Notes: generated by a model from the letters alone, not told the origin. 6,391 nt of DNA from Oscillospiraceae bacterium (GCA_003445125.1 DLVP01000172.1:856-7246); one strand, 5' to 3'. Counted from the stretch's first letter, positions 1 to 5,543 are shown. A program made the numbers and translations.

Positions 1-1
1 G

Positions 2-1360
2 TATCAGAGCAATCGCAGCGGCGGTACTTATTCACGTCCTCAGGACAACTATCAGTGGAATCTGAATCAGTACGGTACGCCGATGCCCCCGAAGCCCTCC
101 AAAGGCAAGGGCGGAAGGATTGCGGCAATTGTCATTTGCTGCGTGCTGGCAATTTCTGGTGTGGGATTCGGTGTCTGGAGTGCGATGCGCCTTCCCGCGG
201 CAGGCACGCCGTCGGATGTGTCGTCCCGTGAGACGTCGGACAATACTTCGGCTGCCGAAAAGACTCCGGAATTGGTGATTCAGAATAAACCCGAGGATTC
301 CACCGGCGTCATCAGTGCCGACGGAGAACTGACAGGCGAAATGGTTTATGAAAAAGTCAGTCCTTCGGTCGTCGGTATTGTGGTGTATTCTTCGGAAACC
401 ACGGCTACGAAATCGGGCGAAGGTTCCGGAATCATTCTTTCGTCTGACGGATATATCGTGACCAATGAACACGTGGTGGACGGTGCGAAGCTCATCGAAG
501 TGGTACTCAGCAATGAGGAACGCTATACAGCAAAGCTGATCGGCTACGATATGCAGACCGATTTGGCGGTAGTGAAAATTGACGCACAGAACCTCGTAGC
601 GGCACAGCTGGGAAATTCGGACGAACTGAAACCCGGTGAAAAGGTGTACGCCATCGGCAATCCGGGCGGTATGGAATTTGCCAATTCCATCACGGACGGT
701 ATTGTGGGCGGTGTCAACCGTCTGCTCACCAACAGTTCCACCGGCTATGTGATGACCTGCATCCAGACCAATGCCGCCATCAACCCCGGTAACTCCGGCG
801 GTGCTCTGGTGGATCGCTACGGCAGAGTGGTGGGAATCAATGTAGCAAAAATCGCCGATACCGATTATGAGGGCATGGGCTTTGCCATTCCGATCAGCCG
901 CAGCATTGATCTGATCAGCGATCTGATGGAATACGGCTATATCAAGGGCAGACCGAAGCTCGGAATCACCTATTCGCTGATTTCTTCGGCAGTTTCGCAG
1001 TTCTACGGTGTTCCTGCGGGCATTCGCGTGGATGCGCTGGATCCCGAGTGTGACGCTTATAAAAAGGGACTGAAAACGGGCGATATTATTACCTCTATTG
1101 ACGGAGAGGCACTGAGCTCGGCGTCGGATGTAATGCAGATCATGGCATCGCATAAAGCGGGCGATACCATCAAGCTGAAGGTTTATCGTCAGGGCATGAC
1201 GGGAGAACTGACCGTTACCCTTTCGGAAAATGACGGACGCGATACGTCAAACTATGTCAAGACCGACGGCTCTTCCGATACGGACAATACACAGTCGCAG
1301 GAAAGCGGCAGCGGCTGGTACGGCGGAAACTTCCCGTTCGGAGATTATTTCCGCAGATAA
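2..1360 (+). CDS. htrA: HtrA/DegP-family S1C serine protease with PDZ domain, membrane-anchored (5' partial)
   Basis: Surface quality-control protease that degrades or refolds damaged exported proteins. The frame is open from base 2, giving 452 visible residues. The ATG at 83 has no ribosome site and lies in open frame, so the true start is upstream of the window. Numbered from that Met: a cytosolic Gln/Asn/Tyr/Gly-rich tail comes before it, then a basic segment, a transmembrane helix (about 12-34), a Ser/Thr/Glu linker (36-85), the trypsin-like domain (about 86-285) and one PDZ domain (about 290-383). The catalytic triad is visible: His130 in TNEHVVDG, Asp160 in QTDLAVVKI and Ser238 in NPGNSGGAL. 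The protein ends in an acidic, Ser-rich stretch and a Gly/Tyr/Phe tail. All active-site residues are present, so it is probably active. Two terminators insulate it from the next gene. The family call is secure; which HtrA paralog it is cannot be told. Confidence 0.97.
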   Translation, partial: YQSNRSGGTYSRPQDNYQWNLNQYGTPMPPKPSKGKGGRIAAIVICCVLAISGVGFGVWSAMRLPAAGTPSDVSSRETSDNTSAAEKTPELVIQNKPEDSTGVISADGELTGEMVYEKVSPSVVGIVVYSSETTATKSGEGSGIILSSDGYIVTNEHVVDGAKLIEVVLSNEERYTAKLIGYDMQTDLAVVKIDAQNLVAAQLGNSDELKPGEKVYAIGNPGGMEFANSITDGIVGGVNRLLTNSSTGYVMTCIQTNAAINPGNSGGALVDRYGRVVGINVAKIADTDYEGMGFAIPISRSIDLISDLMEYGYIKGRPKLGITYSLISSAVSQFYGVPAGIRVDALDPECDAYKKGLKTGDIITSIDGEALSSASDVMQIMASHKAGDTIKLKVYRQGMTGELTVTLSENDGRDTSNYVKTDGSSDTDNTQSQESGSGWYGGNFPFGDYFRR

Positions 1361-1372
1361 AAGAAAAGATGC

Positions 1373-1413
1373 AAAACGGGCGTCTGAACACATCGTGTGC
1401 AGACGCCCGTTTT
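1373..1413 (+). terminator. Intrinsic terminator 1 after htrA
   Basis: A 14-bp perfect stem pairs 1373-1386 with 1400-1413 (AAAACGGGCGTCTG with its complement). The apical part can add a CACA/TGTG stem. It starts 12 nt after the stop codon. The flanking A and T runs would let it work in both directions. Confidence 0.9.
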
Positions 1414-1422
1414 GACAGGCTG

Positions 1423-1457
1423 AGCAGAGGCGTTTCGTGAAAAACGCCTCTGCTTTT
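1423..1457 (+). terminator. Intrinsic terminator 2 after htrA (tandem)
   Basis: A second perfect hairpin pairs 1423-1435 with 1442-1454 (AGCAGAGGCGTTT with its complement), has a 6-nt loop, and its 3' arm runs into TTTT. It lies 9 nt after the first terminator, so htrA is closed by a double stop. Confidence 0.88.
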
Positions 1458-1493
1458 ATACCGTCGGATGGTGCGCTGTTTTTCGGATGAAAA

Positions 1494-1510
1494 ATCTACC
1501 TTTTGTAGAT
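1494..1510. repeat. Short perfect inverted repeat upstream of the first array promoter
   Basis: ATCTAC and GTAGAT are separated by CTTTT, 46 bp before the -35 element of the next gene. It could be an operator half-site pair or a small hairpin. No matching repeat was seen upstream of the other array genes, so its role is unknown. Confidence 0.35.
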
Positions 1511-1543
1511 ATTGTTCAAAATTGCGGAAATTACGTGTGTTTT

Positions 1544-1564
1544 TTTGTAAAAACAATTTACAAA
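1544..1564. repeat. Perfect inverted repeat overlapping the -35 of the first array gene
   Basis: TTTGTAAA (1544-1551) and TTTACAAA (1557-1564) flank AACAA. The right arm is the -35 hexamer plus two bases. This is operator-like, but AT-rich promoter DNA gives such symmetry by chance fairly often. Confidence 0.4.
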
Positions 1565-1585
1565 CCGTGATCTTTGTGTTATGTT
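1557..1585 (+). promoter_or_regulatory. Sigma-A-type promoter with extended -10 (first array gene)
   Basis: TTTACA (1557-1562), a 17-bp spacer and TATGTT (1580-1585), with a TGn extension at 1577-1579. The predicted transcript starts near 1592, giving a leader of about 50 nt. The -10 is the weakest of the five in the array. Confidence 0.75.
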
Positions 1586-1590
1586 TTTTA

Positions 1591-1611
1591 TAGATCATAG
1601 ATCATTGATCA
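1591..1611 (+). repeat. Leader repeat: three 7-mers that also form an inverted repeat
   Basis: TAGATCA, TAGATCA and TTGATCA follow each other directly. Within them GATCA (1593-1597 or 1600-1604) can pair with TGATC (1606-1610). The right-hand version starts 14 nt after the -10, the position at which the other four array genes carry their leader hairpin. Confidence 0.6.
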
Positions 1612-1628
1612 AAAATACTTACAAATTC

Positions 1629-1634
1629 GGAGGT
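1629..1634 (+). promoter_or_regulatory. Ribosome binding site that fixes the start at 1644
   Basis: GGAGGT lies 9 nt before ATG 1644. The in-frame ATG at 1581 falls inside the -10 hexamer and cannot be on the transcript, so 1644 is the start. Confidence 0.9.
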
Positions 1635-1643
1635 AAATGCTTT

Positions 1644-2507
1644 ATGAAGAAAGTATTGGCGATGATTCTTTGCATGACTATGCTGTTGAGTGTAGTGTCC
1701 GTGGCGGCGTTTGCGGCGGATGCGGTAAAGGTTGTGGAGGCGACTTTGATCGATCCCAAGGATGATTACAACGATAACCCGAAATTCATTTTTGACGGTC
1801 TTCTTAATACGGCGGTGACTTACAGCTGGAAAGACGTGGATGCCGTGCGCGGCGCTTTGCTGGAACTGGAAAATGCGGTGACGCTGGAAAGTTGTACCAT
1901 CACATGGGGAAATCCAAGCTGGGAAACCTATGATATGGCGGCAATCGATTATACGGTTTCCGTTTCCGCCGACGGCGAGGAGTATACGGAAATCTATAAA
2001 GCAGCCGGAGTGGAGGGTCTCGGCACCGGAATGCAGCGCACGGATACCCTGGAGTTTGAAACTCCGGCGGAAAATGTGAAGTTTGTCAAATTGACAATCA
2101 CAAAGTGCGCGGGATATTATCTGGGACTTGCCGAGGTTCAATTCAATAAATCGAAATCCGCTTCCACCGCATCTTCGTCGGAGACTTCCTCCGAAGCGGA
2201 ATCTTCCGTGGCAGCAACTTCTTCTGCGGCAGCTTCTTCTGAGGTGACTTCTTCTGCTGCAGCGGTTTCTTCCGAAGCGGCTTCCTCTGCGGCAACATCT
2301 TCTCAGGCAACTTCCTCCGAAGCGGCTTCCTCTGCGGCAACATCTTCTCAGGCAACTTCCTCCGCAGCGACTTCCTCTGCAGCCGATTCTTCCGTGACGA
2401 CTACGGATAACGAGCCGAAGATCATGACCTGGCTTTGGATCGTGATTGCAGCAGTGGCAGTGGTGGCAATTGTGGTTATCGTGCTGGCGTCCAAGAAAAA
2501 GAAATAA
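1644..2507 (+). CDS. Discoidin-like (F5/8 type C) surface protein, stalked and C-terminally membrane-anchored (array gene 1)
   Basis: Predicted type I surface protein of 287 residues. It has a signal peptide (1-24, cut after AFA), a discoidin/F5/8 type C-like beta-sandwich (about 29-167), a Ser/Ala/Thr/Glu stalk (168-254), a transmembrane helix (262-282) and a KKKK tail. The head shows the usual order of this fold: FDGLLNT near the start, LLELENAVTLESCTITWG, VSADGEEYTEIYK, and FVKLTITKCAGYYLGLAEVQF at the end. WGNPSW is at 88-93 and QRTD at 131-134. The stalk is the longest of the array and contains a perfect 45-bp tandem duplication. It has two mature-region cysteines (84, 155); the paralogs keep at most the first. 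The role is probably binding of a sugar or other surface ligand; the ligand is unknown and there is no catalytic motif. It has its own promoter and terminator. Confidence 0.85.
   Translation: MKKVLAMILCMTMLLSVVSVAAFAADAVKVVEATLIDPKDDYNDNPKFIFDGLLNTAVTYSWKDVDAVRGALLELENAVTLESCTITWGNPSWETYDMAAIDYTVSVSADGEEYTEIYKAAGVEGLGTGMQRTDTLEFETPAENVKFVKLTITKCAGYYLGLAEVQFNKSKSASTASSSETSSEAESSVAATSSAAASSEVTSSAAAVSSEAASSAATSSQATSSEAASSAATSSQATSSAATSSAADSSVTTTDNEPKIMTWLWIVIAAVAVVAIVVIVLASKKKK
2271..2360 (+). repeat. Perfect 2 x 45-bp tandem repeat in the stalk
   Basis: Bases 2271-2315 and 2316-2360 are identical. Each copy encodes the 15-residue unit SEAASSAATSSQATS, so the frame is kept. The identity at all third positions points to a recent slippage or unequal-crossover event that lengthened the stalk. 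Confidence 0.93.
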
Positions 2508-2521
2508 AATTTTGTAAACGG

Positions 2522-2550
2522 AAAAGAGACGGGAGACCGTCTCTTTTTTT
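2522..2550 (+). terminator. Intrinsic terminator of array gene 1
   Basis: An 11-bp stem pairs 2522-2532 with 2537-2547 around a GAGA loop, followed by T through 2550. It lies 14 nt after the stop codon. Confidence 0.93.
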
Positions 2551-2612
2551 GTATACGCATTAGACGTATTATATAAAAAAGAATATGATTTTTTAAAAGC
2601 TTTTGTTGATGC

Positions 2613-2641
2613 TTGACAATCAAAACCCGCCGCGTTATAAT
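2613..2641 (+). promoter_or_regulatory. Perfect-consensus sigma-A promoter (array gene 2)
   Basis: TTGACA (2613-2618), a 17-bp spacer and TATAAT (2636-2641): both hexamers match consensus exactly. It differs from the other four array promoters, which use TTTACAAA and a TGn extension. The transcript should start near 2648. Confidence 0.92.
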
Positions 2642-2654
2642 GAGACTAATAAAT

Positions 2655-2670
2655 GATGAGAACACTCATC
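2655..2670 (+). promoter_or_regulatory. 5' leader hairpin of array gene 2
   Basis: GATGAG and CTCATC pair around AACA. The stem begins 13 nt after the -10 and ends 6 nt before the ribosome site, the same placement as in array genes 3-5, although the base sequence is different. Confidence 0.65.
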
Positions 2671-2676
2671 GATATC

Positions 2677-2682
2677 GGAGGA
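2677..2682 (+). promoter_or_regulatory. Ribosome binding site that fixes the start at 2688
   Basis: GGAGGA lies 5 nt before ATG 2688. The frame is open further upstream, but those codons overlap the promoter itself. Confidence 0.9.
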
Positions 2683-2687
2683 AAGCT

Positions 2688-3488
2688 ATGAAAAAGTTCT
2701 TTGCACTTGCACTGTCTCTGCTGCTGTTGATGACGGTAGTGGCACTTCCCGTGTCTGCGGTGGACAATTACATTCCGAAAACCATCAATCTGATTGCCAA
2801 TGCGGACGGCACCTGCTCGCTGCCCGAGGGCTATGTGGTTTATATCGGCGACACCATCGTCGTTCCGAGAAAAGAATTGGTGTATGTCGGTGATTTCAAT
2901 AACAGAAACACCAAAGAAATCGAAAAGGATGCCACGGTCATCGCCAATTCCTATCAGATTCTTCGCGGAACAACCGGCATTGCAAGCGCGTGGGGCGATT
3001 CGATCGTCGTCAGCGATGAAATCGGCGGTAAAGACGGCTGGAAAAGCGAAGGTGCAACCATGGCAAAGGCGGGTACTTACACGCTGAAACTCAAGGAAGC
3101 CCGCGATTCTTCTTTTACGGTGTATTATGATGTGGATGTGGATCTGATTACCTTTGAGGTCGTGGACCCGAAGGAAGTCGATAAGATCGTAGTGCCGAGC
3201 ACCACGACCGTTGTGACTTCCGAAGCGGAATCCTCCGTGGCGGAAACTTCTTCCGAGACGGCATCGGTAGCGGAAACCTCTTCCGAAGTCACTTCTTCCG
3301 CAGCTGCTTCGACGGCGGAAACCTCTTCTGAGGCAACCTCCTCGGCAGCGACTTCCTCCGCAGCCGATTCCTCCGTGACAGCCACAGATAACGAGCCGAA
3401 GAGCATGACCTGGCTGTGGATTGTGATCGCGGCTGTCGTTGTGGTCGTGGTTGTTGTCATCGTATTGACTTCCAAGAAGAAAAAATAA
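2688..3488 (+). CDS. Stalked membrane-anchored surface protein with an unrecognised beta-rich ectodomain (array gene 2)
   Basis: 266 residues. It has a signal peptide (1-24, cut after VSA), an ectodomain (about 25-170), a Ser/Thr/Ala/Glu stalk (171-234), a transmembrane helix (about 241-260) with eight consecutive valines, and a KKKK tail. The ectodomain is not discoidin: it lacks WGHPSW and QRTD. I do not recognise it. Alternating strands such as YVVYIGDTIVV and ELVYVGDF, plus GTYTLKLKEA near its end, would suit an Ig-like or other beta-sandwich fold, but this is a guess. From about base 3215 onward the stalk and anchor match the neighbours closely, including SEAESSVA, SSAATSSAADSSVT and TDNEPKSMTWLW. 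Its promoter and signal peptide are also unlike theirs. It is best read as a foreign 5' half joined to the local anchor. The function is unknown; the cell-surface location is well supported. Confidence 0.85.
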   Translation: MKKFFALALSLLLLMTVVALPVSAVDNYIPKTINLIANADGTCSLPEGYVVYIGDTIVVPRKELVYVGDFNNRNTKEIEKDATVIANSYQILRGTTGIASAWGDSIVVSDEIGGKDGWKSEGATMAKAGTYTLKLKEARDSSFTVYYDVDVDLITFEVVDPKEVDKIVVPSTTTVVTSEAESSVAETSSETASVAETSSEVTSSAAASTAETSSEATSSAATSSAADSSVTATDNEPKSMTWLWIVIAAVVVVVVVVIVLTSKKKK

Positions 3489-3503
3489 CCCGTAAATAGA
3501 ATG

Positions 3504-3538
3504 AAAACCGACGGAGTGAAAATTCCGTCGGTTTTTTT
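3504..3538 (+). terminator. Intrinsic terminator of array gene 2
   Basis: A 12-bp perfect stem pairs 3504-3515 with 3524-3535 around an 8-nt loop, followed by T through 3538. It starts 15 nt after the stop codon. Confidence 0.94.
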
Positions 3539-3577
3539 GCGTTTCCTTTGAAATTTTGTGGTTTTCCGTGCAAAATA

Positions 3578-3606
3578 TTTACAAAATTCTTACTTTATGC
3601 TATGAT
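3578..3606 (+). promoter_or_regulatory. Sigma-A-type promoter with extended -10 (array gene 3)
   Basis: TTTACA (3578-3583), a 17-bp spacer and TATGAT (3601-3606), with TGC just before the -10. The -35 sits in TATTTACAAA, the same 10-mer as in array genes 4 and 5. The transcript should start near 3613. Confidence 0.88.
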
Positions 3607-3619
3607 TGCCGTAAATCAA

Positions 3620-3636
3620 GTGACCGAAAAGGTCAT
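3620..3636 (+). promoter_or_regulatory. 5' leader hairpin of array gene 3
   Basis: TGACC (3621-3625) pairs with GGTCA (3631-3635) around GAAAA, and an outer G-U pair is possible at 3620/3636. It begins 13 nt after the -10 and ends 6-7 nt before the ribosome site GGGAGG (3643-3648). Confidence 0.7.
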
Positions 3637-3658
3637 ATATTAGGGAGGAATTATCTCA

Positions 3659-4459
3659 ATGAAAAAAGTATTGGCAATGATTTTGTGCCTGACTCTTGTG
3701 CTGACAGCAGCATCTGTGATGGCATTTGGCGCAGATGATGTGACAGTGCTCGGTGCAACGGTCGAAGACCCCGGCGAGGACGGACAGGGAACCCCTTCGT
3801 TTATGCACGACGGAGATTTCGGCAATGCGTATGTGTACGGCTGGAACGGTCTTGAAGTAGTGCGCGGCGCAGTGATTGAACTGGAGAAAGCATCGACCCT
3901 GCATGATTGCTATGTCACATGGGGACATCCGTCCTGGTCAACCTACGATATGTCCGCTGTGGATTATACGATTTCCGTTTCCGAAGACGGCGAAGAGTAT
4001 ACCGAGGTGTACAAGGCGACCGGCGTCGAAGGTCGTGGCAAGGGCAAACAGCGTACCGATATCGTCGTTTTCGATGCTCCGCTGGAAAATGTCAAATTTG
4101 TCAAACTGACGGTCACGAAGGCAGCCGGAAATTATCTGGCAATCAGTGAAGTCCGTTTCAATCAGGAAAACACTTCTGCGACAACTTCCTCTGAGGAAAC
4201 CTCCTCTGCGGCGGCATCCTTCGAAGAAACTTCCTCCGTGGAAGAGACTTCCTCCGAAGCAGCAGCTTCCGAAGCGACCTCTTCTGCGGCGGCATCGTCT
4301 GTGACAACTTCCTCCGAGGCTGTTTCTTCTGTGGCGGAGTCCTCTGCGGCAGCCACGGATAACGAGCCGAAGAGCATGACATGGCTGTGGATCGTGCTGG
4401 CAGCAGTCGTAGTGGTTGTGGTCGTTGTCATCGTACTGACCTCCAAAAAGAAAAAATAA
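3659..4459 (+). CDS. Discoidin-like (F5/8 type C) surface protein, stalked and C-terminally membrane-anchored (array gene 3)
   Basis: 266 residues. It has a signal peptide (1-24 or 25, cut in the MAFGAD region), a discoidin-like head (about 28-168), a Ser/Thr/Ala/Glu stalk (169-233), a transmembrane helix (about 241-260) with eight consecutive valines, and a KKKK tail. The start at 3659 is set by GGGAGG 10 nt upstream. Head landmarks are HDGDFGNAYVYGW (50-62), WGHPSW (88-93), YTISVSEDGEEYTEVYK and QRTD (131-134). It aligns with array gene 4 almost without gaps; by eye about two thirds of the head is identical, and their leaders also align, so the two are probably a duplicate pair. One mature Cys (84) is present and cannot form an internal disulfide. 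The role is presumably ligand binding at the surface; the ligand is unknown. The hairpin after it is weaker than those of its neighbours. Confidence 0.86.
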   Translation: MKKVLAMILCLTLVLTAASVMAFGADDVTVLGATVEDPGEDGQGTPSFMHDGDFGNAYVYGWNGLEVVRGAVIELEKASTLHDCYVTWGHPSWSTYDMSAVDYTISVSEDGEEYTEVYKATGVEGRGKGKQRTDIVVFDAPLENVKFVKLTVTKAAGNYLAISEVRFNQENTSATTSSEETSSAAASFEETSSVEETSSEAAASEATSSAAASSVTTSSEAVSSVAESSAAATDNEPKSMTWLWIVLAAVVVVVVVVIVLTSKKKK

Positions 4460-4473
4460 CCGAAATCGTTTGG

Positions 4474-4512
4474 GCAAAAGGGCGGAAGAAATTCCGCCTC
4501 TTTGTGCATTTT
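4474..4512 (+). terminator. Imperfect terminator of array gene 3
   Basis: GGCGGAA (4481-4487) pairs with TTCCGCC (4492-4498) around GAAA. The stem extends outward through 4474-4480 and 4500-4507 with two single-base bulges. The tail is only ATTTTA, without the seven-T run of the other array terminators, so some read-through toward array gene 4 is plausible. Confidence 0.7.
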
Positions 4513-4554
4513 ATGCAACGAAAGCACAGCCCTCTACTTTTTTTCTATTACCTA

Positions 4555-4583
4555 TTTACAAATTGAAATTTCTGTGGTATAAT
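4555..4583 (+). promoter_or_regulatory. Sigma-A-type promoter with extended -10 (array gene 4)
   Basis: TTTACA (4555-4560), a 17-bp spacer and TATAAT (4578-4583), preceded by TGG. Around the -35, TATTTACAAATT is identical to the promoter of array gene 5. The transcript should start near 4590. Confidence 0.92.
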
Positions 4584-4596
4584 ACAGAAAATTCAA

Positions 4597-4613
4597 GTGA
4601 TCGATAAGATCAC
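4597..4613 (+). promoter_or_regulatory. 5' leader hairpin of array gene 4
   Basis: GTGATC (4597-4602) pairs with GATCAC (4608-4613) around GATAA, a perfect 6-bp stem. It begins 13 nt after the -10 and ends 6 nt before the ribosome site AGGAGG (4620-4625). Confidence 0.72.
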
Positions 4614-4636
4614 AATTTCAGGAGGGAATTTTCTCA

Positions 4637-5443
4637 ATGAAAAGAGTATTGGCAATGGTTCTGTGCCTGGCAATGGTGCTGGTCATGACATCTGTGGCGG
4701 CATTTGCTATGGACGAAGTAACGATCGTCGGCGCAACAATGCAGGATCCGAAAAATGATTTCCAGGGTACTCCCGAAAATCTGTACGACGGAAACTACAG
4801 CGGCGTGTATGTGTACGGTTGGAACGATGCAACCGCAAAACGCGGTGCAACTTTGGAACTGGAAAAAGCAGTGACACTGGAAAACTGCTACATCACCTGG
4901 GGACATCCGTCTTGGGCTACTTATGATCAGTCTGCAACCGATTATACGATTTCCGTTTCCGCTGACGGCGAAGATTTCACGGAAATTTACAGCGCCAAAG
5001 GGGTGGAGGGTCTCGGCGAAGGCAAACAGCGTACCGATACCATCACCTTTGAGACTCCGGCGGAGAACGTTAAGTATGTCAAAGTGACTGTCACCAAGGG
5101 CGCCGGTCACTACCTGGGAATCGCCGAAGTCAGATTCAACGTCAGCGACGTGACGACCACGACTTCTTCCGAAGCGGCATCTTCCGAAGAGGCTTCCTCC
5201 GTGGAAGAGACTTCTTCCGAGGCGGTAGTTTCCGAGGAGCCTTCTTCTGAAGCGACCTCTTCCGAGGCAGTGGTTTCCGAAGAGCCTTCTTCCGTGGCAG
5301 AGACTTCTTCTGAGGCAGAATCCTCTGTGGCAACTACGGATAACGAGCCGAAGAGCATGGCATGGCTGTGGATTGTAATCGCAGCGGTTGTTGTGGTAGT
5401 GGTTGTTGTCATCGTGCTGGCTTCCAAGAAGAAAAAGAAATAA
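4637..5443 (+). CDS. Discoidin-like (F5/8 type C) surface protein, stalked and C-terminally membrane-anchored (array gene 4)
   Basis: 268 residues. It has a signal peptide (1-24, cut after AFA), a discoidin-like head (about 27-168), a Ser/Thr/Glu/Val stalk (169-235), a transmembrane helix (about 242-261) with eight consecutive valines, and a five-Lys tail. AGGAGG 11 nt upstream supports the start. Head landmarks are YDGNYSGVYVYGW (50-62), WGHPSW (88-93), YTISVSADGEDFTEIY, QRTD (131-134) and YVKVTVTKGAGHYLGIAEVRF. The stalk is more acidic and richer in valine than in array gene 1 and holds a diverged 45-bp repeat. The DNA-level match to array gene 3 in the leader, signal peptide and anchor supports a recent common origin. 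A binding role is inferred from the fold; no catalytic site is visible. Confidence 0.86.
   Translation: MKRVLAMVLCLAMVLVMTSVAAFAMDEVTIVGATMQDPKNDFQGTPENLYDGNYSGVYVYGWNDATAKRGATLELEKAVTLENCYITWGHPSWATYDQSATDYTISVSADGEDFTEIYSAKGVEGLGEGKQRTDTITFETPAENVKYVKVTVTKGAGHYLGIAEVRFNVSDVTTTTSSEAASSEEASSVEETSSEAVVSEEPSSEATSSEAVVSEEPSSVAETSSEAESSVATTDNEPKSMAWLWIVIAAVVVVVVVVIVLASKKKKK
5213..5302 (+). repeat. Diverged 45-bp-period repeat in the stalk
   Basis: SSEAVVSEEPSS is encoded twice (5213-5248 and 5258-5293), offset by exactly 45 bp. The two 36-bp copies differ at four bases, and all four changes are silent. The unit length equals that of the perfect repeat in array gene 1, although the sequence differs. 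Confidence 0.85.
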
Positions 5444-5460
5444 TCACTGATTTTCAGCAG

Positions 5461-5488
5461 AGGGACGGAGTTTTCCGTCCCTTTTTTT
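5461..5488 (+). terminator. Intrinsic terminator of array gene 4
   Basis: A 9-bp perfect stem pairs 5461-5469 with 5474-5482 around GTTT, followed by T through 5488. It starts 17 nt after the stop codon. The promoter of the next gene begins only 12 nt later. Confidence 0.94.
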
Positions 5489-5500
5489 GCACAAAATCTA

Positions 5501-5529
5501 TTTACAAATTTCCGAATTCATGGTATAAT
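5501..5529 (+). promoter_or_regulatory. Sigma-A-type promoter with extended -10 (array gene 5)
   Basis: TTTACA (5501-5506), a 17-bp spacer and TATAAT (5524-5529), preceded by TGG. The transcript should start near 5536. Confidence 0.92.
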
Positions 5530-5543
5530 TCACTCAAATTCGC

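Noticed and set aside
32..1153. Long minus-strand open frame across htrA
   Set aside because: It is the shadow of a well-supported coding frame, with no promoter, ribosome site or recognisable protein character.
1581..1643. Longer N-terminus for array gene 1 from the ATG at 1581
   Set aside because: That ATG lies inside the -10 hexamer and lacks a ribosome site; 1644 has GGAGGT 9 nt upstream and begins a normal signal peptide.
1644..1700. Lipoprotein signal (Cys10 in the signal peptides of the discoidin members)
   Set aside because: The Cys lies early in the hydrophobic core, not after an L-[A/S/T]-[G/A] lipobox, and standard AxA cleavage sites follow about 14 residues later.
2160..2400. 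CRISPR-like or satellite repeats in the stalk-coding DNA
   Set aside because: The repeats are in frame, lack spacers of unique sequence and encode a low-complexity protein stalk.
2613..2687. Longer N-terminus for array gene 2 from a TTG at 2613
   Set aside because: The TTG is part of the -35 hexamer; the ATG at 2688 has a strong ribosome site and starts a signal peptide.
3125..5427. Minus-strand frames across the stalk and anchor regions encoding Thr-rich starts and similar proteins in three paralogs
   Set aside because: Their similarity follows from the conserved sense strand (valine codons read in antisense give Thr-rich runs); no ribosome sites or promoters accompany them.
2400..5443. 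Sortase (LPxTG-type) cell-wall sorting signal
   Set aside because: The hydrophobic helix plus Lys tail fits, but no LPxTG, NPxTN or close variant precedes it; TDNEPK is not a known sortase motif and is absent from array gene 5.
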